In this document: in pieces, positions 24,198-35,507 of the stretch
Layout: each line of letters opens with the position of its first letter
Position numbering within the stretch: position 1 is the first letter of the stretch
DNA from: Pholiota molesta
Lineage: Eukaryota; Basidiomycota; Agaricomycetes; Agaricales; Strophariaceae
Assembly: GCA_014925825.1 (NCBI GenBank)
Contig: JACGCK010000013.1
Location: 310,001 to 374,000 of the forward strand
Length of the DNA: 64,000 bases
Direction: 5' to 3'
Made by a program: the position numbers and the translations under genes
Notes under the pieces: generated by a model
Database searches by the model: none
What the model was told of the DNA's origin: nothing
The model's input: the letters and a program-made list of their open reading frames with translations, nothing else

Positions 24198-25557
24198 TTT
24201 GTTTACTGTCTTTGAGGAGCTAGGCTTTATATATGTACGATTCTCTTGCGTAAAGAAGAGCTGAGAAAAAATTAGCCGACGACATTCTTAGCTTTCGAGA
24301 GGGGATCTTAGTGAGAATGTTTTGTAGTGAAGGTAATACAGCTGAGTCCCAAATAGCGGTTAAGCGCCATCATAATGTGGCATGACGCCCCACCTGTCCT
24401 GTGAAAGAAGAGCAGTTTTAACCTTCTCTTCCCTACACTCTTCTGCACCTCTCTGCACTCTCTATATAACGGTGAGGTGGACCGCAGCACGCCTCAGCAC
24501 GCCGACTCACGCCGATAGAAGTCCGTTTTCCCAGGAACAACCTTTATTTAGACCATCTGATCAGATAGGCATCGTGCTCTCATGAAGTATCGAGATTCGA
24601 TGCATCGTAACATGCTATGTAGGAATTCAAAGGGCAATCCATGTAAGTTTAGATATGTCCGGGACCGATATCCACCTGGAAACACCGCGCACTCAAAGAG
24701 GTTTAGACTCTGCAATTTTTGATGTTGCAGGTCGCCGCTGTTGTGGGCGACATACAGGGCGGTTTTTCTGGAGTTCAAGAGTCGAGACATTGCCTAGAGC
24801 CTGAGTATATCCCAGAACAAAGATTCAATAATCAATGACCGTCTTATTATCTCTTTCAGTGTACTGCATTCCTATTTGCAAGTCGTTCAATCGCTCAACC
24901 TGTGATAAATACAGTGTGTAGAAGGCCGGGTGCACTTCGAAGTCGCAATTGTGGTTGTGGGATGTCTTACTTCATCATGATGTTAGGTGATTGATTCTGT
25001 CAGCAAGTTCCTTCCAAGGCTTCCACTAGTTGCGGGATAGTAGAAAGTCCCTCGTTTTTCGGAAGCTTGAATGGTACCTTAGATTCCGAGTAAATTCAAG
25101 TATGGGTCTCATCCATACTAGTACTAGTCAGTATTGATCATGGCTCAGGTTTCCCCAGCAACGTTCTGTACTTCTACATACGGATCTTTTTTGTGAGTAA
25201 CGTACGGCCATTGAAAATGCCAACTTCGGGAGATTGCCCGACTCCACAAAGATTCAGAATACGGCTGGTTCGTTTCCGATGGAGAATCGGAGATATGTAA
25301 GTCTATGTAAGTATATACATGAGAAATTTGTGAATGTAATCACTCAGTCTATGTATGGGTTTTGGCTTGTTGAACATCTCTCAAATGCTGCGGCGGTACA
25401 TTACGCGTGCGACAGTAATTCAATAATTCATACTCCCAGATTGCTCCCAGATACAAACTAAAGAATAGGAACTGATAGGAATCGCACTCATGAACTCCAA
25501 ACCATACTGTGTATTTGTAGGTATGTTAAAAATACAAATCTTCAAACAAATCTTCGT
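24198..25557. other. Intergenic
   Basis: No supported gene on either strand. A TATATAA-like element at about 24465 has no convincing gene behind it. Confidence 0.45.
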
Positions 25558-26761
25558 CTAGAGACACGCCTGAATCGACGCGAAAGAAAGGTCCGGAAGG
25601 TCTTGCATCGCCTGTAGGATCTCGTCAGCAACCAACAGAACAGACCACAGGAGGAAATGACCCACAAAATGATTGGCGCCAGGAATACTCTTGAATCGGA
25701 TCGGAAGCGCCGTCTTCTCCGCCTCTGCTTCCAGTTGCCATGCGGCCCAGATAATATTGTACGTGCTTTCCTCCCCATAGAGCACGACGAATGGCACGTC
25801 ATTCCACGCAGCGCGTGTTGCGGGGTCGAAGAACGCCTTCGCGCGCAGGGCGCGGAGCGCAGGCTGGAAGTGCCGATCCGCAATGTGGTTGTCCCCAGCT
25901 GGGCCTGCCGTAAAGTCGACCTTGGTCAGGACTTCGGAGAAGGGCAGGGCAGTAAATGAGGGCGTCTTGACAGGCGTGTCGACCTTATAGATGAGCTTGT
26001 AGCAGTCCTTCTTTTCGAGCTCTGGGTGCGGGAAATACTGGGCAACCCATTGGGCGAAGGCCTGGGGGCGCTGCTCAGGCGCGAGCGTTTCGTCGTAAAG
26101 CGGAATCCAGCCGCCTGTCGGAGGATCTTCGATTCCATGAGCAGTCGCCGGAGGGTCTGAAGGCATTAAAATACTCCGAGGTAAGTAGATGCTACAGGGA
26201 ATTTCCCAATAAACAGAACTTACCCCACCAAATTATAGACTTGACACTTTCTGTGACTCTCTTCCCAACTGCAGGGTCGACATTCTCAACGGCGGCGACG
26301 ATGGCGCTGAGAAAGGACGTTCCGAGCGACCATCCGGAAAGTACAACTTTCTTCAAACTAAACTCCTGGATGATCTTGTCAATGAACAGCAGAAGATATT
26401 CGCCCTGTTTCGTGATCGCTGCCACATTTTCCTCTACGGAATTGGACGCGTCGAATGCTTTCGCCTCCTCGGCAGTGTAGGGCGTAGACCCGGGGTATAG
26501 GCGCCGGTTGGGCAAAATGAGACGGTAGCCTGCAGCGGGAGCGCTGTCGAGCATGAGCTCGAAAACTCCTGTTATAGGAACAACAAACGATTATCCGAAT
26601 AAGTCGCGCGTTAGAAGTATGTAAAAGGCGCGAAACACACCGCTGTGATAAGTGTGTCCATGAATAATCACGACAGTGGTGTAGTCGTCTGCCTTGCCTG
26701 GAGGCGCGCCGCTGTCGTGATACGCAAACTCGATGTCTTCAGTGATTTTCGTGTGCTTCAT
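25558..26761 (-). CDS. Alpha/beta hydrolase
   Basis: Predicted soluble 354-aa alpha/beta-hydrolase fold enzyme. Exons are 26761-26641, 26568-26224 and 26156-25558 (1065 nt, in frame). VVIIHGHTYHSGVFE supplies the oxyanion-hole HG region near residue 33. GWSLGT is the nucleophile elbow (Gx[S]xG), with Ser as the catalytic nucleophile. PGANHFVGH near the C-terminus supplies the catalytic His. PYTAEEAKAF lies in the region before the nucleophile. The substrate cannot be read from the sequence; many fungal members of this type are annotated only as hydrolases. There is no close neighbour on the same strand that would suggest a pathway. Confidence 0.9.
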
Positions 26762-28064
26762 GCTGGTACAGTGGTAAGTTATTGTGGGTATTGAGCACAA
26801 GCTACTTATGTATCGTTGAGTTGATTTAGACTGTATCAGATGGGACGATTGAAATCGCCGACGACAATTTATCAAACTATAGTACAGCATAGTCAACATA
26901 CGCATCAGACAGCGATCAGAAATGATACAATCCACCCACTGATAGGAACTCATTTTGAGCGAATGTTGCGATTCTAGAGCAGCCTAACACAGATGGGATA
27001 AAGATAATATGCCATCAGATTTTGGTTACTTATCTACATAAGTACATAGCACATAAGTAGCAAGCACATAGTGCTGGGTTCAGATCACGCCTGATCACAC
27101 AGACCAATAACCCTGGAACGTCGCCGCTCATGTACTTATGACTGCCATATGTACCCTGATACCAATTCAAATGCTTTCATATACACCGATCCGTAAAGTC
27201 GAGACTCTAGCTCAGAAATTTCCTTGGTAACGCATTCTACTCTAAGTAGCATCCAGACATGTAAAAGTGATGCGGGTCTGAATTGTTGCTATCGGTATAT
27301 TCTCCTTGCAGAAGGTTTTACTAGTGCTGCATTAAGATTTCAAGGTATGTACTAGTATTAGTAGAGAATAGTTGAAGTGCACCGTATACACTACTTCCTT
27401 TCGAGTTTTTTTTATTTGAATTGACCGACTCATAACTGACAACCACAGGTACTTACTTAGTGGTAGCTTCTTGGCGAGTTATCGAGTTATATTAGAACAA
27501 TAAATTTTTACTATGTAGGTAGTTCCAAGATGTACACCATTATGACTTTCCTCCAGTGGACTGTACTGTCGACACGCCAGCTAGTGCGCTACCACCAAGG
27601 GTGACTAAATTAAACTGCGTCCACCGCTAAGCGCTAAGCGCTAAATGTTAAAAACACTTGTCCGCCGACGAATCTAGAGTACCGTAAACATGCCGATTAT
27701 TCACAAGGAGCTGGTAGCTAACGCTAAAGCTACTGCGTCATTCTCTATCAACCAACCGCCTCAGTGAGCCCTATTGACGATGGGCTCCCATGCACCTCAA
27801 TATTCAATATGGGAGATATTGGAATTGAAGAAGTACTATCGCCGAATCATTTAGAATGTTTCCAGTTTGCCTAGGGAGTAAGTTCCACACTATGATCAAC
27901 AAGGAAAGAATGATAAGGTTCAGCCCGAACAAGTACTTTACAAGATCTGTTAAGAAAAGGATAGAAATAATACAAACGTTACAAGTTGGGAAGCATACAA
28001 CTACAACACACATCCTCAGTCTTGTCTATCCTTGCCGTTTTTCTTCTGCAAACGTTCTGAACGC
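26762..28064. other. Intergenic, AT-rich
   Basis: No supported gene. 27626-27646 holds three overlapping AGCGCTA-type copies. The rest is AT-rich with scattered TAAGTA motifs. Confidence 0.45.
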
Positions 28065-29426
28065 CTAAGTACCAGGGGCAACAACCGGGGCTCTGACAAC
28101 GCTCCCACTTGCTCTGCCACCGCTACGAATTTCGCCAAACGAATCCCTCCTCACCCTAGTCGCCACAGGTCCCGACCTTGCACGGCCAAGAAGCGGGAGC
28201 GACTTTCGCGCTGCGACCTTCTTCGTCTGTTTCTGCATCCGCGTCTGGGTCTGCGCCTGGATTCGCGTCCTTCTGCTTTCGGAGATGGCGCCAAACGCGC
28301 GTGGGGGCACGCACTCCACATCCAGTACGTCGCTGAACTTGACCCGCATGCTCGGCCGGCGGTCTTCATCGTCGTCGTCCTCCACTGGATCACGAGTGCG
28401 TTCCGAATTCCTACGCTCCACAGGGAGGGAGATCGGGGTAGGTGGTTGGGAAACCGTTGACGGGGCGGTGCGCTTACGCTTGCGCGCGTGCGGTTGTCGA
28501 CGACACCTTGGCGTTCCGCGTCCTTCTCCTCCCTATCCTCGGCTGAATTACGAGCACGCTTTAATTTGTTGTTGTAGCCGCGCTCCACAGCGAGGATGGG
28601 AGGAGAGTGAGGGATCGCCAGTGGTCCAATCGAGCGCGCGCCTGCGCTTGCGGTTAGAGGTGTATAGGAGTCGAAGGTTTCTTGTTTCGCTTGTGGGGGT
28701 GAGGAAGCTAGAAGGGCAGACCCAGGTCGATCGCTCAGCGTAGACTTTTTGTGGTCGCGAGATTTCCAAAGCGGCGGTCTAGCAAGGAGGCCACTTGGTC
28801 CGCCGAACAAGCCGTGTGCATTGCCTACGAGAGGAATAGTCAAAGGTTGAATAAGTAGCGACGATTGAGCTCAACTTACCCTGATGATTGACACCCCCGT
28901 CTATCGTGCCACGCTCGACGGCGCGCTCAGAATGGTTATCGGCGGCAACAAGCTGGTGATTCTCGTCATCGTGTAGACCATTCGGAGGGAGCTCCAAAAG
29001 TGGGGATGAAGGCGTCAAGGAAAGACTGGCAGATCGATCAGCTAAGTGCCCGGAATGTCCATTGCTGCCGCTGCTGAAGGTGGTTGCGATCCTCTGAAGG
29101 CTTCCATAGCCACCAAGTGCGCCTCTGAATCCTCGGGGTGTGACGGCTGCCACCAACGCGGCAGGCCCAAGGGTGTCGTAGCAGTCCTCCAAGAGGGTCT
29201 GATGACTGGGGTCCATTCCTGGTCCCATCTGAATCCGGCCCTCACCCCACCTAGTGGCGAAAGATCTAGCTAGCCCGACAAGCCTGACGCGCTTGATGTT
29301 GAATGAGGTGAGGGTGTGTTGCAGCTCAGTGGCATGGATTTCCTGGGTCTGGGTAGATTGGAGGATTTGCAAGGGTGGGGTTTCGAGATTCGCGTTGGCG
29401 CTGGTGCTATTGGTCAGCGATTGCAT
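28065..29426 (-). CDS. Hypothetical protein, duplicated at 54.7 kb
   Basis: Best model is 414 aa in three exons: 29426-28880, 28824-28478 and 28415-28065 (1245 nt). It begins MQSLTNSTSANANLETPP. It carries a globular-looking patch, GPAALVAAVTPRGFRGALGG, near residue 80 and GGPSGLLARPPLWKSRDH near 190. It ends in low-complexity acidic then basic sequence (EDDDDEDRRPSMRVKFSDV). The broken copy at 54728-56250 preserves the same blocks, including the C-terminal RRDSFG, which supports the choice of frame for the last exon. I do not recognise the family. Basic/acidic low complexity hints at a nuclear protein (weak inference). The second intron (28477-28416) is the least certain part. Confidence 0.6.
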
Positions 29427-29494
29427 GTTTGAAGTGAGATTCGGGGTTCTTTCAAGCGAGCTTGGTCAGTAGGGCCAATAGTTTTTGGGGAGCG

Positions 29495-29502
29495 CTTTTA
29501 TA
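29495..29502 (-). promoter_or_regulatory. TATA box of the hypothetical gene
   Basis: TATAAAAG on the minus strand, about 70 bp upstream of the ATG at 29426, the usual spacing for a fungal TATA box with a short leader. Confidence 0.55.
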
Positions 29503-29844
29503 GAAGAGGATTCCGCCTACATTTCGGCCACAATTGCCACTCAGACGCATTGGGTAAATGAGCTTGGTTTGTAGGTGTCGATGTTGTGAGTACCAAGCGA
29601 GATGTTCACAAGCATCGCGCTTTTTTTGATGCGCTTCCATAGAAAAACACATCAGGAAAAGGAAACCGTGGCTGGATCAAGTTGGATGGTTGAGTGTAAA
29701 GTTGAGATTGATGGCTGGGACGCGTTGACAGAATTTCTTGGCACTCGGGAAATGCCGCAGCGCCTCTGGCCCACCTTATTGTCCTACTTACTAAGTACCA
29801 ACCTCTTAGTCTCGTACCCATCCGTTTCGGGGAATGATCAAACA

Positions 29845-30158
29845 GAATTCGCTTGGGCGTCTTGAATTTTATTGAGCTCAGCTTGGCCACTGGCGGGTGG
29901 TGTCGCGCTGGCGGTAGCTCGCCTGCCGCCTGTATTCCTGGTCTGTCAGGTTTGGTGCGAGAGGAAGGTTCTCGCCATCGCGCGACGAGAAATTCGACAA
30001 GCATATGGGTCCTGTGTGTGTTCGACGTCGGCATCTATGTGTGCAATATAATTGGCTTTTTCCGGTGTGATGCTGCTATAATGTGAGAGCGAAGGCAGAT
30101 CGCTTTCGCGCTGTACGCAGCAGCTACAGTGAGCGGGAGGATGAACAGTATTTTCCAT
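29845..30158 (-). pseudogene. F-box copy with large internal deletion
   Basis: The first 45 or so codons match the intact F-box gene at 30565-32346 (HCSCCVQRESDLPSLSHYSS and ITPEKANYIAHIDADV). At about 30020 the sequence jumps directly to the family's C-terminal part (HMLVEFLVARWREP and then LSSIKFKTPKRI) in another frame. Some 450 codons in the middle, including the F-box, are gone. The upstream region still resembles that of the intact minus-strand copies. It therefore cannot make an F-box protein. Confidence 0.85.
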
Positions 30159-30564
30159 CGCGACCCGAGTGAAATTCTGTGGACTGCCCTGTCAGACTGG
30201 TAGATATGATTGCGAGACACTAGGAGAATTGTAATCGAGAACGCGACGACGGAGCTTTGTATTATGAGCTAAGAGAGCTAACTTAGTGTCAACCCGGCCA
30301 CCGTCAGTGGTGATTCACAATTGCAAATTTGTACTGCAGTCGTGTTTTTGAGCGATGGTGGTGTCGCAGTGATGATCTGAATGAAGCAGGAAATTTTTAC
30401 CGCTCTCGGCCGCACATGGATCCAAACGATTCATCGTGCCTCGGTTGTTCCCCTGGAACGATAATAAATTTTTGCACATGAGGAACGAGATATTTTGGAG
30501 ATATTCCCAATTAATATTCATTTTCTGAAACAATAGTTTACTGCTGGACCACTCCCAACATTTC
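30159..30564. other. Upstream region of deleted F-box copy
   Basis: No gene. The sequence shares patches with the regions upstream of the intact minus-strand F-box genes, such as GGTGGTGTCGCAGTG at about 30358 and at about 32640. The 3' flank of the next F-box gene adjoins. Confidence 0.6.
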
Positions 30565-32346
30565 CTACTCACTGGAGCGCAAAATGCCGATCACCACATC
30601 CATAACCCACCTCACAAATTCTATATTCATGCCCTCCAGCCGTAGTTCCTGCACGACCGCAGCATCTGCATCTTCGAACTGAAAATCGTGACGAGGAATA
30701 TAAAACTTCGCTGAGCGCAGCCTCGCCCGGGCCGATGATGCATGGAGGTTCAGAGGAAGTGGTTCGCGTATTGGCTGCGTTCTTGGCCATTCGAGTTTCC
30801 TATGTGAGCCGTCGAGATCCAGGTCGGAGGTGCCGCAACTCGGAGTGGAGCGACCGCGCCATCGGGCCACGAGAAATTCAACTAGCGCATGTGAGGTGGT
30901 TGCAACCGTGCCCCGGAACTCGAATGTCTCTAAATTCGGAACGAGACTGTGCCCGTTGCCCCTCTCGTCTGGCCTTGCTGTTCCAGCTCCATCTCTAGCA
31001 CCTTGACCATCCAACTGTCCAGTTCCTTCACGTTCTAACCCCTCGTATTTGGTTGGGTTCAATAGATCCAAAGCCCTCTGCGAGAGCCTGTACTCCTCGT
31101 CATCTGTAGGACGGCGCACATATCTAGGCTGACGGAGCAACACCAGCTCGCGCAGCCTGGGCACAGCCCGCAGAATTGTCAGCAGATCCTCATCTGAGAG
31201 CGCCGCATAGGGTAGGTGTAGAGTCTCCAGAGTTCCTGCGACCTGCGATAGGAATGGCGGCAGCCACGAACTCCATTTGCGCGGTGTCGTTTTCAGATGC
31301 AGCACGAAGGAGCGTAGCGCGGGCAGATCGAGCATCCTGAAGAGCTCAGGGTGCAGGGTCTCGTCATATCCAAACACCTGAAGTGCCTCAACTGCAGCGT
31401 GCCTCGCCAGGCCCATAACGGACGAGGGCACTGTCCATGGCGGCGTGTTCGTCAACCGCACCGCAAAGCGGCGCAGGAGCGGACAGCGACGGAGTATACT
31501 GACAAGTTCGGAAGGATCGTCAAACCCCGATTCGAGGCTCTCAAGTTGGTGCCATGGGAAAAAGGCATTCTTGGTATTGTACCCAAAAAGCGTGACCTCA
31601 CGGAGGTGCGCCGCATCGGCGAACATGTCGTCGACTTCGATGTTGCAGTTTTCTTCCCAGGTACCATCCAAAATCCTTAGTGTTAGGCGCGTGAGCAAGG
31701 GCGTGCAGCTTGCAATGCGAACAAGAGCGAGCTCCCATGAGCGGGGCAGAAACAGTTCGAGAGTATGCAAGCGATTGGCATACTGCCCGATGACCTCGAT
31801 GACCGCGGAGGATTCGCCAATCGAATCAGAATCATAGGGCTCGATAAGCTTCACGGTGAGCGGAAGCTCGCCAGAATTGGAGAGCCAATAATCGAGCATC
31901 TCAGCTAGCTTCTCGTCGATGAAGTCGCGGTAAATTAGAGCAATGCTGTTCCATAGCTGCGGCGTGCCCCAGGCGACGCTCCTCCATGCTGAACAGATGG
32001 AGCCAATGAATAACGGTGTTACCACGTAGGGGCTTGCGCAAGTGTTCGGATTCAGTGTGACTATCCAATCATCATCTGGGCAACATGCGAATTGAAAGAT
32101 CGCGGTGAGGATTTCGGGGGGAAGGTTGATTGCGGGCATGAATGTGTTCCGCTGGCGGTTGAGGGCCGCTTGTTGGTTAAGAAGCATGATAATGGCATTA
32201 TGGTTACGCAAAACATCGGCGTCTATGCGGGCAATATAGTTGGCTTTTTCCGGCGTGATGCTGCTATAATGTGAGAAAGCAGGTGGATTGCTTTTGCGTT
32301 GTACACAGCAGCTGCAGTGAGAGGGGCGACGCACAGTCTTCTCCAT
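30565..32346 (-). CDS. F-box protein (copy 2, intact)
   Basis: Single-exon gene of 593 aa, the longest intact member of the local family. The N-terminus holds a cysteine cluster (HCSCCVQ, residues 10-16) and a helical stretch. The F-box-like segment LPPEILTAIFQFACCPDD begins near residue 77. TPLFIGSICSAWRSVAWGTPQLWNSI follows in pieces, then leucine-rich-repeat-like units, including LREVTLFGYNTKNAF and LPALRSFVLHLKTTP. The C-terminus is VVQELRLEGMNIEF followed in frame by WVMDVVIGILRSSE, a tail that other copies carry out of frame. The architecture suggests an SCF ubiquitin-ligase substrate adaptor in cytosol or nucleus (inference from family). Start: ATG at 32346, with cysteine-rich N-termini shared with the copy at 34941. 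Confidence 0.88.
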   Translation of the reverse strand: MEKTVRRPSHCSCCVQRKSNPPAFSHYSSITPEKANYIARIDADVLRNHNAIIMLLNQQAALNRQRNTFMPAINLPPEILTAIFQFACCPDDDWIVTLNPNTCASPYVVTPLFIGSICSAWRSVAWGTPQLWNSIALIYRDFIDEKLAEMLDYWLSNSGELPLTVKLIEPYDSDSIGESSAVIEVIGQYANRLHTLELFLPRSWELALVRIASCTPLLTRLTLRILDGTWEENCNIEVDDMFADAAHLREVTLFGYNTKNAFFPWHQLESLESGFDDPSELVSILRRCPLLRRFAVRLTNTPPWTVPSSVMGLARHAAVEALQVFGYDETLHPELFRMLDLPALRSFVLHLKTTPRKWSSWLPPFLSQVAGTLETLHLPYAALSDEDLLTILRAVPRLRELVLLRQPRYVRRPTDDEEYRLSQRALDLLNPTKYEGLEREGTGQLDGQGARDGAGTARPDERGNGHSLVPNLETFEFRGTVATTSHALVEFLVARWRGRSTPSCGTSDLDLDGSHRKLEWPRTQPIREPLPLNLHASSARARLRSAKFYIPRHDFQFEDADAAVVQELRLEGMNIEFVRWVMDVVIGILRSSE

Positions 32347-33215
32347 CGAGGCCGATCGGAATTCTGCGGATGGCCTACGAGGTTGGGTTCAGTAAGACTG
32401 CAAGATGCTGAAGGTGCTAGATATGGAAGCCGGAACCGAAAATGACAATCGACGACAGAGTTTTGGGCTATGATATATGAGCGCTGACTCGCACTGACTC
32501 CTGACAATGTTGAGCAGTTAACTAGCTCACTTTGTGGCAATTCTTCGACCTTCTGCTACCGTCAACGGATATTTCCACGTCGCAACTGATATTCGAGCTG
32601 TACTGCAGTCAGATTGTTGTGCGTAGGTCAAGCGTAGGTGGTGTCGCAGTGGCGGTAGTAAAGCAAGCGATTTTTTTTGCCGACGGCCGGACAGTCCCAC
32701 CTTCATTTATATATCAAATCGACTATCATTTGATTTATAAGGTCTGCTTTAAGAGACTAACCTTCATTTCTATCTCCGGGGCGATAATTCCGAAACAACC
32801 AACTTTATTCCACTACATATGTACGACGATACTTAAATTTGTCTTGGTCGCGCGAGAGGTGTCTTTATGCCTATGCGCAGGCAGGGGATTGTGAAAAATA
32901 AGTGTATGAGCACATAGATCAAGGCTAAATTGAACTTCTTATATATAGTATTATAGGTGAGGCCAATTTTTGCGATTTCTCTAGATGAATATTGAATCTT
33001 TGCACCACTAAGTACCTAAGTAGAAGAGAAAAAAAAAACAATTTTCATGCGACCATGGAAACTGATGGTTCATCTGGCCCATCCTTTCACTAAAAGCATC
33101 CAAAATTTATGCTTTGAAGTCTCTCACCAATTTCTACTCGTTGGAGAGCAAAACATCGACTGCCATCCGGAACCCATTGCCCACCAGCATCAATATAATA
33201 CTGCCCCCATGCGTC
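32347..33215. other. Intergenic between F-box copies
   Basis: 32347-32680 resembles the upstream regions of the other minus-strand copies. 32700-33130 is AT-rich with no gene. 33134-33215 contains a piece of the C-terminal tail of the next copy in another frame (NGFRMAVDVLLSNE). Confidence 0.55.
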
Positions 33216-34941
33216 TCAATGAGAGTATCCCGGAAATTCCAAATGCATGCCCTCCAGCCGTAGCTCCTGAATAACCTCCGCATCTGCGTCTCCGAATTGA
33301 ATATGTTCCCGAATGTTGAATGTTGCCGAGCGCAGTCTTGCAGATGGCACATCGACGTTCGGTGGAAGTAGTTCGAGCGATGTCTCAAGTTGTCGGGGTG
33401 GACTCTCGAGATCGAGGACAGAAGTGCAGCAACTCGGATTGGAGCGACCACGCCACCGGGCGACCAGAAATTCAACCAGCGCATGGGAGGTAAAGTCAAT
33501 CTCCCCCTCGTATTCGAACGTCTCCAAATTCGGAACAAGACAGTGTCTGTTGCTCCCCTCATTTAGGCCCGCCGTTCCAGTTTCGTCTTCACCGCCTTGG
33601 CCATTCAACTGCTCAATTCCTCCACATTCCAACTGCTCATATTTAGTCGGGTTCATCAGATCCAAAGTCCTTTGACTGAGCTTTTTCTCTTGGTCCATCA
33701 GACCTGGAAACGAATTAAGTAACACCAACTTGTGCAGTCTGGGTACAACCCGCAGAATTGTCAGAAGCTCCTTATCTAAAGGGGATGTAGGGGATATGCG
33801 TAGGGTCTCCAGAGTTCCCGCGACACGCGAGAGGAATGGCGCCAGCCACGAGCTCCATTCAGGCGGCCTTATGCTCGTACGCAGCATGAAGGAGCGTTGC
33901 GGGCAGCTCTAGCATCTTGAAGAACCCGGGTTGTAGGTCCTTGTAAAAGCCAGAGATTTCGAGCGCCTGGAGCGCAGTGTGCCTCATGATAACGGACGGG
34001 GGAACTCCCCATGACATGTCGCCTATGTCGCCCGAAAAGCGGCGCAAGCGCGGACACAGATTGAAAGTCTCAATAACGTCGAAAATATCGTCGTACTCTG
34101 ATTCCAGGCTCTCAAGTTGGGCCCATGGGAGCACGAAATCCGCGGCGCAGTACCCAAAAAGCGTAACTTCGCGGAGCTGCGACGCATGGGCGAACGAATA
34201 CGCGAGCACGATGGAAGGATTTCCTTGGTGTTCATTGCCTGATGCGCGTAGTGTGAGGCGCGTGAGCAGGGGCGCGCAGCTTGCAATGCGAAGCAAAGCA
34301 GGCCTCCAAATACCAGGCAGGAATAGATCAACGGTGTGCAAGCGGTGTGCATATGTCGCGATAACGTTGATGACCTTGACGGACGTGGGGCAGGACTCCG
34401 AGTCCTCAACGAGCGTCACGCTGAGCGGAAGCTCGCCAGACTTAGAGAGCCAATAGTCGAGCATCTCAGCTAGTGGCTCCGCGTCGTCGTCATTATAGAG
34501 TAGAGTAATGCTGTTCCACAACTGCGGTGCCCCCCAGGCGATGCTCCTCCACGCCGAACAAATCGCACCTATGAATATTGGTGTTACTGCGCCGGCGTTG
34601 ACTGGGCACTCGTTCCCGTAGCGGTCCATCTGGGAAGGCAAACGCATGTTGGCTGCCCAAATGTCCTTATCTGGGCAACACGCGAATTCGAAGACCGTAG
34701 CGAGGACTTCTGGGGGAAGTTTGACTGCTGGCACGAATGTATTTCGCTGGCGTTTGCGGGCGGCCAGAATCGCATGAAGCTTGACGATGGCATTGTGGGT
34801 GTTCAGAACATCGAGGTCTATGTTGGCAATGGTATTTGCTTCTTCCGGTGTGATGTTTCGAAAATGAGAGAGAGAAGGCGGATCACTTTCGTGTTGTACG
34901 CAGGAGCAGCAACTGCAGTGGGTGGAAGTCATCGAAACCAT
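33216..34941 (-). pseudogene. F-box family member with one 2-nt deletion (copy 3)
   Basis: Closest in layout to the gene at 30565-32346. The first 350 codons (34941 to about 33900) are intact: a cysteine-rich N-terminus (HCSCCSCVQHESDP), F-box segment LPPEVLATVFEFACCPD, TPIFIGAICSAWRSIAWG, and repeats. At about 33897 the sequence reads CTGCCCGCAACGCTCC, where relatives have CTGCCCGCGCTACGCTCC. The two missing bases shift the frame. The remaining 220 codons (33887-33216) are open in the new frame and match the family to VIQELRLEGMHLEF. This break is not in a homopolymer, so it is the most credible true lesion in the array. Confidence 0.85.
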
Positions 34942-35507
34942 TTGACTTATTGGATTCGGCGGATGGGCTGGTCACAAGACTGGGTCAATACGATTGCAAA
35001 ACACTTGAGGGAATCTACAATTGAGAACAATGACAAAGGTTAGAGCTAACGTTAGAGCTAACGTTAGAGCTAACGTTAGAGCTTTGAGTTATGAGCGCTG
35101 CGCAGGGAGCTACCTCACTTTGTTGCCAATCCTGCTCCTGCTGCGTGCTGCGGTCGGATTTGTATGCGTAGATGGTGTCGAAGTGATGACATTGAAGTAA
35201 GTAGAAGAAAGTGTTACGCCATATTACGCCGATGGCCGAACAAGGGCCCAAACAATCCGCCACCTTGCCGAGCCTTGCCGCCACCGTTTCTCAGTCAGGG
35301 ATGATAACTTTGTCAGAGTAGACGACTATTCAATTTCGCGGCGCATGAGGGACGTGAATTCCTTTAAAGCAATTATTTCTTTCTCTGGAACAGAAAGTAG
35401 TGTAAAATATCATAGCGTAGATTATATGACATCCAAGAGCTCTACGAAATAAACATTTCGAATGCACTCTCACAACTTATAATTCTTCCTGCTACATATC
35501 GCAGAAT
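34942..35507. other. Promoter side of copy 3
   Basis: Shares patches with the regions upstream of the copies at 30.2 and 32.4 kb. It contains the 12-bp repeat at 35041-35083. No gene is supported. Confidence 0.6.
35041..35083. repeat. 12-bp tandem repeat upstream of F-box copy 3
   Basis: About three and a half copies of AGAGCTAACGTT, containing the palindromic AACGTT, about 100 bp upstream of the ATG at 34941. The other copies have at most one unit here. Confidence 0.9.
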
